From: Microcoleus sp. FACHB-68
Lineage (GTDB): Bacteria; Cyanobacteriota; Cyanobacteriia; Cyanobacteriales; Oscillatoriaceae
Length of the DNA stretch: 64,000 nt
Direction of reading: 5' to 3'
NCBI RefSeq assembly: GCF_014695715.1
Contig: NZ_JACJOT010000009.1
Location: forward strand, 62,001-126,000
The notes beneath the pieces are model-generated. The model saw nothing but the letters and a program-made list of their open reading frames with translations. It had not been told where the DNA came from and did no database searches. Both the position numbers and the translations under genes were made by a program. This document shows positions 36,125 to 45,168 of this stretch, piece by piece; position 1 is the first letter of the stretch; each line of letters begins with the position of its first letter.

Positions 36125-37999
36125 ATGTTTAAAAGTGCACTCTCACGTCCTCGACATATTTTGTCACGTCTAAAGCATCTATCTATTATTTGGAAAACCA
36201 AAGGCACACGGCATACCTTATCAAAAGTATTTAAGAAACTTTATCTTAAGCTTGATACCACGCCGCCGGCAGTGATTGAAGCAGCGCCGGCAATGGCAAC
36301 GAATGACGATCCTTACGCACGTTGGCTCAACAAACATTATCCCAGAAAAGCCGATCTTCGCAAAATGGCTGAAACCTTGGAAATTTTTCCTTATAAGCCG
36401 GTGATCAGCGTCATTATGCCGGTTTTTAACACACCTGAACGTTTCTTAAAAGAAGCAATTGAATCAGTTATTCATCAGGTTTATCCCTATTGGGAACTGT
36501 GCATTGCAGATGATGCTTCAACAGAATTGTATGTAAAATCGATTTTAAAGGAATACGCGGAAAAAGATAGCCGCATAAAAGTTCTTTTTAGAAGCGAAAA
36601 TGGCCATATTGCTCGCGCTTCTAATTCAGCTTTAGAAATTGCTACCGGCGAATTTGTGGCACTGCTTGATCATGATGATTTACTAACGCCGGATGCCTTA
36701 TATGAAGTCGCGTTGCTGTTAAACCGGCATCCCGAAGCCGACATGATCTATTCAGATGAAGATAAAATTGATGAGGGTAATTGCCTCAAAGATCCCTTCT
36801 TCAAGCCTGACTGGTGTCCCGACTCTTTCCTATCCCGAATGTACACTTGCCATTTGGGAACCTACCGACGCTCAATTTTAAATGAAATTGGCGGATTTCG
36901 AGCCGGCTATGAAGGCAGCCAAGATTACGATCTCGTTCTTCGCTTCACAGAAAAAACCGAACAAATCTTCCACATTTCCAAAATTCTCTACCACTGGCGA
37001 GTTCATCCAGAATCAACCGCAACCGGCACCGCTAGCGTCAAATCTTACGCTTACGAAGCCGCCGAAAAAGCGATTGCAGAAGCCATTCATAGACGCGGCG
37101 AAAAAGGACGAATCGCAGGCGTTACTGACTATCTTGGACACTATACGGTGCGCTACGAAATCTCCGATTATAAATTAGTCAGCATCATCATTCCTACCAA
37201 AGATTTGGCGGGAATGCTGAATCAATGTCTGGAATCGATCTTTAAAAAGAGCGTGTATCCAAATTATGAAGTTATTGTCATAGACAACGGCAGCACCGAA
37301 GCCGCAACCGCTAAACTTTTTGCTGACTGGAGTGCCAAAGAACCGAGCCGGTTTAAATGTTACCCGCTTGATATTCCCTTTAACTATCCTAAACTTAATA
37401 ACTATGCCGTAACCAAAGCCAAAGGCGACTATTTGCTCTTTTTAAATAACGACACAGAAATCGTTACACCCGATTGGATAGACGCAATGGTTGAGCAAGC
37501 GCAGAGACCCTCAATCGGAGCCGTCGGGGCACTTTTGTTATATGACAACGATACCATCCAACACGCTGGCGTTGTGATGGGAATTGGCGACGTCGCAGGG
37601 CATAGTCACCGGCATTTCCCCTCCACCACTCCCGGCTACGTTTGTCAGGTGAAAACTATCAGTAATTATTCAGCCGTCACCGGCGCTTGTTTAATGTGCC
37701 GGCGCGATGTTTTTGACAGCATTGGAGGATTTACTGAAGAATTAGCAGTTGCCTACAATGATGTCGATTTGTGCTTAAAAATGGTTGCCAAAGGATATCG
37801 AAATATCTATCTTCCCCACGTCGTTCTCTATCACTATGAATCGAAAAGCCGAGGGTACGAAGATACCCCAGAAAAAGAACTACGACGCCTCCGCGAAGCA
37901 GCAATTCTCAAGAGCCGGTGGCAATACATGATCGATCATGATCCTTGTTACAGCCCTCATTTAACCAGAGGACGTGAGGACTACAGTATTAATATATGA
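36125..37999 (+). CDS. glycosyltransferase with two family 2 domains
   Basis: The 624-residue protein begins with a basic helical region and then carries two GT2 domains. The first (about 95-320) has ISVIMPVFNTPERFLKEAIE, FVALLDHDDLLTPDALYEVA, then IYSDEDKI and GSQDYDLVLRFTE. The second (about 345-590) has VSIIIPTKDLAGMLNQCLES, VIVIDNGSTE, YLLFLNNDTEIVTPDWIDAM and VDLCLKMVAKGYRNIYLPHV. Such two-domain enzymes build rhamnan or other repeating surface glycans by alternating linkages. The stop overlaps the start of the next gene by 4 bp (ATGA), implying translational coupling. Confidence 0.9.
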   Translation: MFKSALSRPRHILSRLKHLSIIWKTKGTRHTLSKVFKKLYLKLDTTPPAVIEAAPAMATNDDPYARWLNKHYPRKADLRKMAETLEIFPYKPVISVIMPVFNTPERFLKEAIESVIHQVYPYWELCIADDASTELYVKSILKEYAEKDSRIKVLFRSENGHIARASNSALEIATGEFVALLDHDDLLTPDALYEVALLLNRHPEADMIYSDEDKIDEGNCLKDPFFKPDWCPDSFLSRMYTCHLGTYRRSILNEIGGFRAGYEGSQDYDLVLRFTEKTEQIFHISKILYHWRVHPESTATGTASVKSYAYEAAEKAIAEAIHRRGEKGRIAGVTDYLGHYTVRYEISDYKLVSIIIPTKDLAGMLNQCLESIFKKSVYPNYEVIVIDNGSTEAATAKLFADWSAKEPSRFKCYPLDIPFNYPKLNNYAVTKAKGDYLLFLNNDTEIVTPDWIDAMVEQAQRPSIGAVGALLLYDNDTIQHAGVVMGIGDVAGHSHRHFPSTTPGYVCQVKTISNYSAVTGACLMCRRDVFDSIGGFTEELAVAYNDVDLCLKMVAKGYRNIYLPHVVLYHYESKSRGYEDTPEKELRRLREAAILKSRWQYMIDHDPCYSPHLTRGREDYSINI

Positions 38000-38742
38000 T
38001 GCCAGACTTTTTAATTATTGGTGGTCAAAAATGTGGCACAACTTCCCTGTACCAGTATTTGATTCAGCATCCTCAAATTCTGCCGGCAGCCCAAAAGGAA
38101 GTACACTTTTTTGACTTAAACTTTTCTCAAGGAATTGAGTGGTATCAGCAGCAATTTCCCCTTCCAACTAGCGAACAGCAAATCACCGGAGAATCAAGCC
38201 CCTACTATCTCTTTCATCCCTGCGTTCCGCAGCGAGTCTATCAACTCTTTCCCAATATTAAATTAATCGTTTTGCTCAGAGAGCCGGTTGCTAGAGCTTG
38301 GTCACATTACCATCATGAAGTTAGACTGGGGTTTGAGTCCCTCTCCTTTGACGAAGCTATCGCACAGGAAGCGGAAAGGCTCAACGGAGAAACCGAAAAG
38401 CTTTTAGCCGATGAAACTTACTATAGTTTCAATCACCAGCACTACTCTTACCTATCACGCGGCATCTACATCAAGCAACTCGAAACCTGGATGGATCTGT
38501 TCCCCAAAAAACAGTTCTTAGTTATCAAAAGTGAAGACTTTTACACAAATCCTGGGAAAACTCTTGATCAGGTATTTGAATTTTTAGAGTTGCCGGCTTA
38601 TCAACTTGACCACTACAGCAAGTACAATGTAGGGGATTACCCCCCACTTACGGATTCAACCCAACGTTACTTAAGCGACTATTTCCAACCCCACAATCGC
38701 AAATTACAGGAATATTTAGGCATGACATTCTTTCCCCACTAA
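37996..38742 (+). CDS. sulfotransferase (heparan-sulfate-type fold)
   Basis: The PAPS-binding loop is FLIIGGQKCGTTSLYQYLIQ at the N-terminus, and the 3'-phosphate motif is LIVLLREPVARAWSHYHHEV near residue 95, both typical of glycan sulfotransferases. VHFFD near residue 38 and ESSPYYLFHP near residue 65 complete the pattern. It adds sulfate from PAPS to a sugar, probably in the glycan made by this cluster. It starts 4 bp inside the upstream glycosyltransferase gene. Together with the gene at 33733 it gives the locus two different sulfotransferases. Confidence 0.92.
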   Translation: MMPDFLIIGGQKCGTTSLYQYLIQHPQILPAAQKEVHFFDLNFSQGIEWYQQQFPLPTSEQQITGESSPYYLFHPCVPQRVYQLFPNIKLIVLLREPVARAWSHYHHEVRLGFESLSFDEAIAQEAERLNGETEKLLADETYYSFNHQHYSYLSRGIYIKQLETWMDLFPKKQFLVIKSEDFYTNPGKTLDQVFEFLELPAYQLDHYSKYNVGDYPPLTDSTQRYLSDYFQPHNRKLQEYLGMTFFPH

Positions 38743-38841
38743 ATCTTCCAAAGCCCAGCTAGCTGCCGGCTCTCTCATCCAGTCGAGTTCGGTAAATTTC
38801 CATTAATTGCGTAGTCTTATTCTATATTTTTGGCCAATCCA

Positions 38842-40143
38842 ATGCGAGTTTTATTTCTTCATCCCAACTTCCCCGCTCAGTACCGCCATATTGTAACCGC
38901 CCTCGGCAGCGATCCCAATCATGAAGTAGTTTTCGGGACTAAAAATGAGCGTCCTGAGTGGAACATACCGGGCGTTAAAAAAGTCGTCTTCACACCCAGT
39001 CGAGATCCGCGTCCAGAAACTCACCACTATGTTCGTCCCTTAGAAAGTGCGGTTCTCTACGGACAAGCGGTATTTCGCATCGCTGAACAGCTGAAAAAGG
39101 AAGGATTTGTACCGGATATTGTTTGCGGTCATTCGGGCTGGGGACCAACACTTTTTGTGAAGGATGCCTTTCCCAAAAGCCGCCTCCTTTGTTATTTTGA
39201 ATGGTTTTATCACGCCTACGGTTCAGATGCAAACTTTGACCCAGCAGACCCTCTGAGCCTTGATGATTTTCCCCGTATTCGTGTTAAAAATTCTCCCATT
39301 CTGATTGATTTATATTCTTGCGATTGGGGCGTCTCTCCCACAAATTGGCAGCGCTCACAATTTCCCAAAGAATTCCACAGCAAAATCAGTGTCCTGCACG
39401 ATGGCGTTGATACCGATTACTTTAAGCCAAACCCAGGCGCAAAATTGATTTTGCCTAACCTGGATTTGTCCGGTGTTGATGAAATTGTCACCTATGTCGC
39501 ACGCGGCATGGAACCTTATCGCGGCTTTCCAGAATTTATTGAATCAATAGCTTATATTCAAGAGCGCCGGCCTAATTGTCATGTTGTAGTTGTTGGCTCA
39601 GATAGAGTTTGTTACGGTAAATCTTTGCCGAATAACGAAACTTATAAAGAGCATATGCTCAAGAAGGTGTCGCTCGATTTATCACGCGTTCATTTTGTCG
39701 GTTCTCTTCCCTACGGTTTGTACCTCAAAGTGATTCAGGCATCGTCAGCGCACGTCTATTTAACCAGACCATTTGTGTTGTCTTGGTCGATGATTGAATC
39801 GATGTCAACCGGCTGCTTAGTTATAGGTTCTGACACTGCGCCGGTGAAAGAAGTTATCCGTGATGGAGAAAATGGGTTGCTGGTTGATTTCTTTTCACCC
39901 AAGCAAATTGCAGATCGAATTGATGAAGTCATGGATCACCCCACCCGCATGGCTGAGCTTCGCGTGAAAGCTCGTCAAACAGCTCTGGAACGATATGCTT
40001 TGAAAGATATGCTACCCCGTCAACTTCAACTAATCAAAGACGTTGCCAGCGGTTCTATGACCCCACAAACAAATGAAAAACCTCGAAAACAAAAAACGAG
40101 TAAAGGCTTTGAAGTTGCCAAACGCGGCTCTAATAGAGGTTAA
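38842..40143 (+). CDS. family 4 glycosyltransferase
   Basis: This is a GT-B retaining glycosyltransferase. The N-terminal part begins MRVLFLHPNFPAQYRHI; the C-terminal part has YVARGMEPYRGFPEFIESIA, VVVVGSDRVCYG, VHFVGSLPYGLYLKVIQASS and a donor-binding SMSTGCLVIGSDTAPVKEV and IRDGENGLLVDFFS. The product is about 433 residues with a basic tail. The frame runs from TTG 38830, but ATG 38842 opens the family sequence. It is the last intact gene before the decayed glycosyltransferase. Confidence 0.88.
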   Translation: MRVLFLHPNFPAQYRHIVTALGSDPNHEVVFGTKNERPEWNIPGVKKVVFTPSRDPRPETHHYVRPLESAVLYGQAVFRIAEQLKKEGFVPDIVCGHSGWGPTLFVKDAFPKSRLLCYFEWFYHAYGSDANFDPADPLSLDDFPRIRVKNSPILIDLYSCDWGVSPTNWQRSQFPKEFHSKISVLHDGVDTDYFKPNPGAKLILPNLDLSGVDEIVTYVARGMEPYRGFPEFIESIAYIQERRPNCHVVVVGSDRVCYGKSLPNNETYKEHMLKKVSLDLSRVHFVGSLPYGLYLKVIQASSAHVYLTRPFVLSWSMIESMSTGCLVIGSDTAPVKEVIRDGENGLLVDFFSPKQIADRIDEVMDHPTRMAELRVKARQTALERYALKDMLPRQLQLIKDVASGSMTPQTNEKPRKQKTSKGFEVAKRGSNRG

Positions 40144-40260
40144 TTTATTTGGCGTGAACAAGCTAATAGTTTGCTCAGTAACACTGCAGTAATTTGACAA
40201 TTTTAGGCCGGCTTCAGTTTAATCAACTCAACAAGCGAGATTCAAAAATAGTAATTTACG

Positions 40261-41914
40261 CCCCAATTTCTTTTTTCAATTATCATCCCAACTCGGCAGA
40301 GACACGACACCCTTAAATATTCCATTCAGAGCGTCATCAATCAAACAAACTTATAAAGAGTTTGAACTAATCGTTATGGATAACTTTAGCCCTCCATAAA
40401 CGGCTGAAGTTGTCGCTTCATTTAACGATTCAAGAATTAAATATTATCGCGCAACTGAAAGACTCTCAATGTCGGACAATTGGGAGCTAGGTTTATCTTA
40501 CCCAACGGGAGACTATATCTTTGTTTTAGGAGATGATGATGCTTTAATGCCCAACGGCATTGAAATTGCTTTCAACCTGATCAATGATTCCAACCTTTCA
40601 ATTATTTCTTGGAACCGCTTTTTATATTGGTGGCCTAGCGCTATTGTTCCTTGGCGGCGCAACAGACTAATAATGGGCTTTTCCTAGGAAGCTGGAATTG
40701 TTAATGCACATCAAAAATTGCTGCAATATTGTAATTATCATCTAAATTATGAATTTTTGCCGATGGTTTATAACTCTTTTACTCATCAAGATTTGATTAC
40801 AAAAATCAAATCTATCCACGGTAAATATTTTATGTCCTACTGTCCGGATGTCGCCTCTGGCATCCTTAATGCCTATTTTTCCGAGAAATACTTGTACTCT
40901 TTCCGTCCCCTTTCAGTTATTGGAGTTTCAGGACACAGTACACGAACCTCTACCAACTACCAAAGCTTAAACTCAAAACCTTTTAACGATTACATAGAAG
41001 AAGAAAAGAGAGATATTTCTGCTGAATTGCACCCTCGCTTAATTCCTTCAAAAGATCAATATATAATACTTGCTGATGTTCTTCTTAAAACTAAAGAGCT
41101 ATATTTTCCAGAAAACCAGGATTGCGATGTTAATATAGAAGAATTATTAAAACGGATGTCTTTACGCCTTAATGTAGATCCAGGAAGTTATGAAAACACT
41201 CTAAACGACATTAAATTATTAGCTCAAAAGTATGAAATTCCTCTTTCAAGGTTAAATATTCCTCCGAAAAGAATGGAGGAACACGAACCCCCTCAAGACC
41301 CTTTTGCCGAACCAAATGGTGCAATATCATCATTAATTATTAACTGTGAGCAAGCCAGGATATCTGATGTTGCTCAAGCCGCCCTGCTAGCTCAAGGAAT
41401 TTTGCCACCCAAACACGCTTTTATTCTGAAGATAAAGAGCGCTTATCCAGTTATTTTCCAGGGAAGAAAGATAGAACAAACTTTCTCTGTTCAACAAACT
41501 GTTTCTTCTGGGCGATTCTTAAATGAGCTAATTGGATGTGTGAATCTTTATCAAATTGAGCCATCCGATTTATTAGTGCTAGCAGATTTACAAAAGTTTC
41601 GCAAACATATAGCTGATTTTTGGCAGAATGTGCCAACGGAGGCGTTAGAAAGTTTCTACGCAGGTGATGTTGGTAAGGCAGATCGCACACTTTTAAGCAG
41701 TGAAATGAAAGATGAGCCTCTGACTGCAAATGAACAAGCTTTTGTAGGCGAGTTAACAGCCAATATCGATAAAAAAGTTAATCAATCAAAAGCCATTCAT
41801 TACCTGCTAGCAGCGTCGCTTTACTACTCTACCGACCGGCTGCCGGTGCCGGCTGACGTTTCTCACCTTCCCAAATGGTTCCTCAGCGACTACCAAACAT
41901 TCGCTAAAGTTTAA
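40261..41914 (+). pseudogene. decayed family 2 glycosyltransferase with long C-terminal domain
   Basis: A GT2 start is readable from 40264: FSIIIPTRQRHDTLKYSIQS and VINQT. An apparent insertion of four bases (40348-40351) then shifts the frame. It continues in the new frame as YKEFELIVMDNFSPP, meets TAA at 40397-40399, resumes with TAEVVASFNDSRIKYYRATE and GDYIFVLGDDDALMP, meets TAG at 40685-40687, and stays open to 41914. The 398-codon remainder from 40718 is free of stops and ends in VSHLPKWFLSDYQTFAKV, a tail typical of cyanobacterial glycosyltransferases. Pieces 40469-40687 and 40718-41914 could still be translated, but the enzyme is likely dead. No start codon with a ribosome site was found upstream. 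Confidence 0.75.
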
Positions 41915-41918
41915 TGTT

Positions 41919-41962
41919 TCACCCCTTGCTGCAACAGTCAAATCAGCAAGGGTGAGTTTTTT
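41919..41962 (+). terminator. strong intrinsic terminator at the end of the polysaccharide locus
   Basis: TCACCCCTTGCTG at 41919-41931 pairs with CAGCAAGGGTGA at 41944-41955 with one bulged C, followed by TTTTTT at 41957-41962. It starts five bases past the stop codon of the decayed glycosyltransferase and closes the co-directional cluster that starts at 30.4 kb. It also separates it from the convergent TPR-OGT gene. Confidence 0.85.
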
Positions 41963-42020
41963 GGGTTTTTCTTTCAACCTTTTTGACAGATAAACGAATA
42001 CTGAAAACTCTCTGACTCTA

Positions 42021-44330
42021 CTAACCGCTTTGTTTGGCGAGAAGTTCTTCAAAAACTGAATACATATCTTCCGCAAACTTCTTGGGATTCCACACCGGCG
42101 CTAAACCTTCTGGTTGTTTAGCTCGCTCCAAATGCTCCCGAATTTCATTCCTTAAATCAGCATCAAGACAAAATCGAATTCCCCATTCTATATACTCTTC
42201 CCAAGAGTAGCTAACACCCGCCTCAATGTTTAAGCTTTTTAAAAATGAGTAACCCTTTCTAGCAACGCCTTGCTCACCTGTTGTCGTCACCACCGGCACA
42301 TTAAACCACAATGCCTCTAGCGTTTGAATCCCACCATTATAAGGATAGGAATCTAGCAGCACATCAGCACTTTTATAAATAGACCTGTGTTCTTTCTCAG
42401 TTTGTGTTGGAGGTAAAAATTTAACTCGGTGAAAACCAACTCCTTGAGCTTTACAGGCTTGCTGATAAGCGGGTACAGTTACCTGTTCGTCTGCTAAACC
42501 TTTATAGAGCAGCACTCCATTAGGGACCTGCTTGAGAATTTTAATCTGCGCTTCTATCATTTCATCGCTCAGCTTGGAAGCCGGGGATACGCATAGGTAA
42601 ACAACCTGATCCAAGCCAATCCTTAAGGATTTACGAACAGCATTGCGATCTATTGGGGTACTGTCAAAACCAGAAACCGCCAAAAAGGAATTAGGCATTC
42701 TGATTAACTGTTCGGTGTAATGCTGCTCAGTGCCGGCTGGGTGCGTTTGCCAATCGCAAAGAAAGTAATTTTTATCAGAGATAAACGGCGCTTCACATCC
42801 TAACCCAGATATACAAACACGAGCCGGTTGGCAATCGAGGATCTCTGCATGGCCCGAACCCGTTATAGAGTCCAAATCCACCAAGATATCTAGCTCATCT
42901 TCTAATATTTGTTTAACTATTTCCTGATCATAAAGCGAAAACTCTTCAGAAGGCTTTTTAAACTGATAAAACTTGGCCGCTACTTGTTCAAATTTCCGGC
43001 TCGTCTCATCAGATTTCGTCCAATCTGTCGCATATAAATGAATGTGGGGGCTTAGCTTGGCTAGCTCCCGAATCACATCGATGCTGCCCCCTGCCACTGA
43101 CTGTTTTGTAAAATCTTTTGAAAGCAACCCAATTTTTAACTTTCCCTCTCGCGTCTTAAACGGTAAAGATTCATTGATGTTTCCGAGCTGGTAAGGATTT
43201 ACCCTCAAATTATTGGATGTGCGGTACTGTTCTCCAACTAATTTAAAAAGGTTAGTATTTGCCTCTAGATCATCTCGTAAGTGAGGGGCAGCCAGCAGCA
43301 TACCACTGTACAATATCGCTCTATTATCTTGATTTAAAGTCTCGCTGCTCTGAATAATCTGCGTTTCTACTTCTTTAAACTTCTCTTTAGCTAACTGATG
43401 CAATCCTGATTTAAAATAGGTCACAGCAAAAGCCATCTTCGCTATAATTTTTCCCTTTTCCCCAGAGATTTCAAGATACTTATCAGCCGCTTTTCTTAAA
43501 TAACTCAATTCATTCGGATCTGTCCCTGATGCGATGAGAGCGTTACCCAAACCTTGTTGGGCTGCCATCAAATCCGGTTTAGTGGCAATCGCTCTCAAAA
43601 GACAGCCAACGGCCTCGGAGAAATTCTGTAAATTGAACTGATCCTGCCGCTGATTCAATCGCCAAAGTGCTAACCCTAGCTGGCAATGAGCTTCGGCCCA
43701 ATCGGGTTTGAGCCTCAGTGCGCTTTGATAGCGACCAATTGCCTCTTGCCACTTGTCCTGCTTGACCAAAGCATTTCCCAGATTAACTAGGAACTCGGCC
43801 CCACCCAATTCTGGCTTAAGTTGTAAAGCCCTTTGCAAACAGGCATTCCCCTCATTGAGCTGGCCCAGTTGCTTTAATAAATTCCCTAAATTCCAGTAGA
43901 CCCCGGCTATATCGGGGTTGATGGTAACCGCTTTTTGATAGTAAGGCAGCGCCTCCTCAAGCCGACCTTGCTTGTAGAACATACTGCCCAGGTTCGCTAA
44001 GGCTTCCGCAAAGTCTGGCTTGATATCGATGGCCTTTGAGTAAGCTCGCATTGCCGGCTCTAGCTTACCTTGAGCTTGTAGCACATTCCCCAACGTCTTA
44101 TACGCTTGTGCAAAATTAGGCTGGATCTTCAGCGCTTTTTGGCAAACCGCAAAAGCCTCGGCTAAACGGTTCAGGGCATAATAGACCTCAGCCAGGTGAT
44201 TGAGAACCTCAACCTCATCAGGTTCGATTTCCAAAGCTTTTTGGTAGTGGCCAATGGCCTCATCAAACTTGCCGGACTCTTTGAGCTGCTTGCCGGTGTT
44301 GAAATGAAGTTGAGCTGACTTGAAATTCAC
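42021..44330 (-). CDS. TPR-repeat O-GlcNAc-transferase-like (GT41/SPINDLY-type) protein
   Basis: The N-terminal half holds about eight tetratricopeptide repeats, for example AIGHYQKALEIEPDEVEVLN, AYKTLGNVLQAQGKLEPAMR and ALPYYQKAVTINPDIAGVYW. The C-terminal 370 residues follow the OGT/SPINDLY catalytic pattern: KIGLLSKDFTKQ, VDLDSITGSGHAEILDCQPA, VKFLPPTQTEKEHRSIYKSA, then VLLDSYPYNGGIQTLEALWF and PVVTTTGEQGVARKGYSFLK. These enzymes transfer GlcNAc or another sugar to proteins, or build surface glycans. The frame opens at 44447, but GTG 44330 has GAGGG seven bases upstream and precedes the first TPR, so I choose it. Confidence 0.85.
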   Translation of the reverse strand: MNFKSAQLHFNTGKQLKESGKFDEAIGHYQKALEIEPDEVEVLNHLAEVYYALNRLAEAFAVCQKALKIQPNFAQAYKTLGNVLQAQGKLEPAMRAYSKAIDIKPDFAEALANLGSMFYKQGRLEEALPYYQKAVTINPDIAGVYWNLGNLLKQLGQLNEGNACLQRALQLKPELGGAEFLVNLGNALVKQDKWQEAIGRYQSALRLKPDWAEAHCQLGLALWRLNQRQDQFNLQNFSEAVGCLLRAIATKPDLMAAQQGLGNALIASGTDPNELSYLRKAADKYLEISGEKGKIIAKMAFAVTYFKSGLHQLAKEKFKEVETQIIQSSETLNQDNRAILYSGMLLAAPHLRDDLEANTNLFKLVGEQYRTSNNLRVNPYQLGNINESLPFKTREGKLKIGLLSKDFTKQSVAGGSIDVIRELAKLSPHIHLYATDWTKSDETSRKFEQVAAKFYQFKKPSEEFSLYDQEIVKQILEDELDILVDLDSITGSGHAEILDCQPARVCISGLGCEAPFISDKNYFLCDWQTHPAGTEQHYTEQLIRMPNSFLAVSGFDSTPIDRNAVRKSLRIGLDQVVYLCVSPASKLSDEMIEAQIKILKQVPNGVLLYKGLADEQVTVPAYQQACKAQGVGFHRVKFLPPTQTEKEHRSIYKSADVLLDSYPYNGGIQTLEALWFNVPVVTTTGEQGVARKGYSFLKSLNIEAGVSYSWEEYIEWGIRFCLDADLRNEIREHLERAKQPEGLAPVWNPKKFAEDMYSVFEELLAKQSG

Positions 44331-45168
44331 CAAAGAACCCTCACTCAAAATAGGCAATGGGCGACAGGTAAAAGAGGTAGCTTTGCCAGGAAGCGAGAAA
44401 TGCCAAAGCATTGCTCTGCATCCTTCCCTCAAACCCATCGCTGGCATTATACGATTTTCCCTTGAGCGATCAAACTACAGCCGCCAAGCTTCGCCGATCC
44501 CCAGCTACTCTCGTGAACGTACGCTCTTAATCAAAGATAAAAGTTCTACACCCAGTCGCTATAATGCTTTCACGATCAACAAACACCCGAATGGGACAAG
44601 GCCAACCCAGCTCAAGCCGCCACTGTCACCATCACTTATGAGCTTGGGAATCGATACTCATGTTAATCACAATCAGGTGGCGTACCGCATCGCTTGTTCT
44701 CACACCACCAACAAACCCTTTTCCCCAGGCGCGAATTGATCCTTCTTTTCCAAGCGCTTAGCGCTAAAATCGAGAAACTTTTGCGACTGACTAAAATTTT
44801 GGGAACTTAAGGAGGCAGCAATCTGTCTTCAACGATACACAATCAATGGGAACTCAGCCCATAAAGTCGGTGTGACAAGCGCAGCATTAACCTGTAAATT
44901 TTCTAAATTGAGACAGCAGCGGGATAATCTTGTAGCCAAGGCAACTGAACTTGTCAAGACAGCAATGAGCAACACAAATATTGAAAGAGGCAAGCAATCA
45001 AGAGTTTTCAAGGCGAACAGGCTAGACACTGCGCTGTAATCTAAGATAGACTTGCTGCGGATTGATAGACTAGACGACTGCCAATTTAACGTCAAGGGTT
45101 TCAGGCGTTAGCCGATTTGGCAAGTATGACAACTACTACGACGCGCAACAGAGGAGCGAGACCAGGAA
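44331..45168. other. long intergenic region
   Basis: The 838 bp between the divergent TPR-OGT and RTX genes show no supported gene. An 88-codon frame on the minus strand (44829-45095) has one hydrophobic stretch but no ribosome-binding site or known domain. Both genes should have their promoters here. GAGGAGCGAGACCAGGA just before 45169 provides the RTX ribosome site. Confidence 0.4.

Noticed and set aside
44341-44739. Long plus-strand frame over the start of the TPR-OGT gene
   Set aside because: It overlaps the upstream part of the minus-strand gene in antisense and shows no domain.
44829-45095. 88-codon minus-strand frame with a hydrophobic stretch
   Set aside because: No ribosome site or family resemblance; composition like the surrounding spacer.
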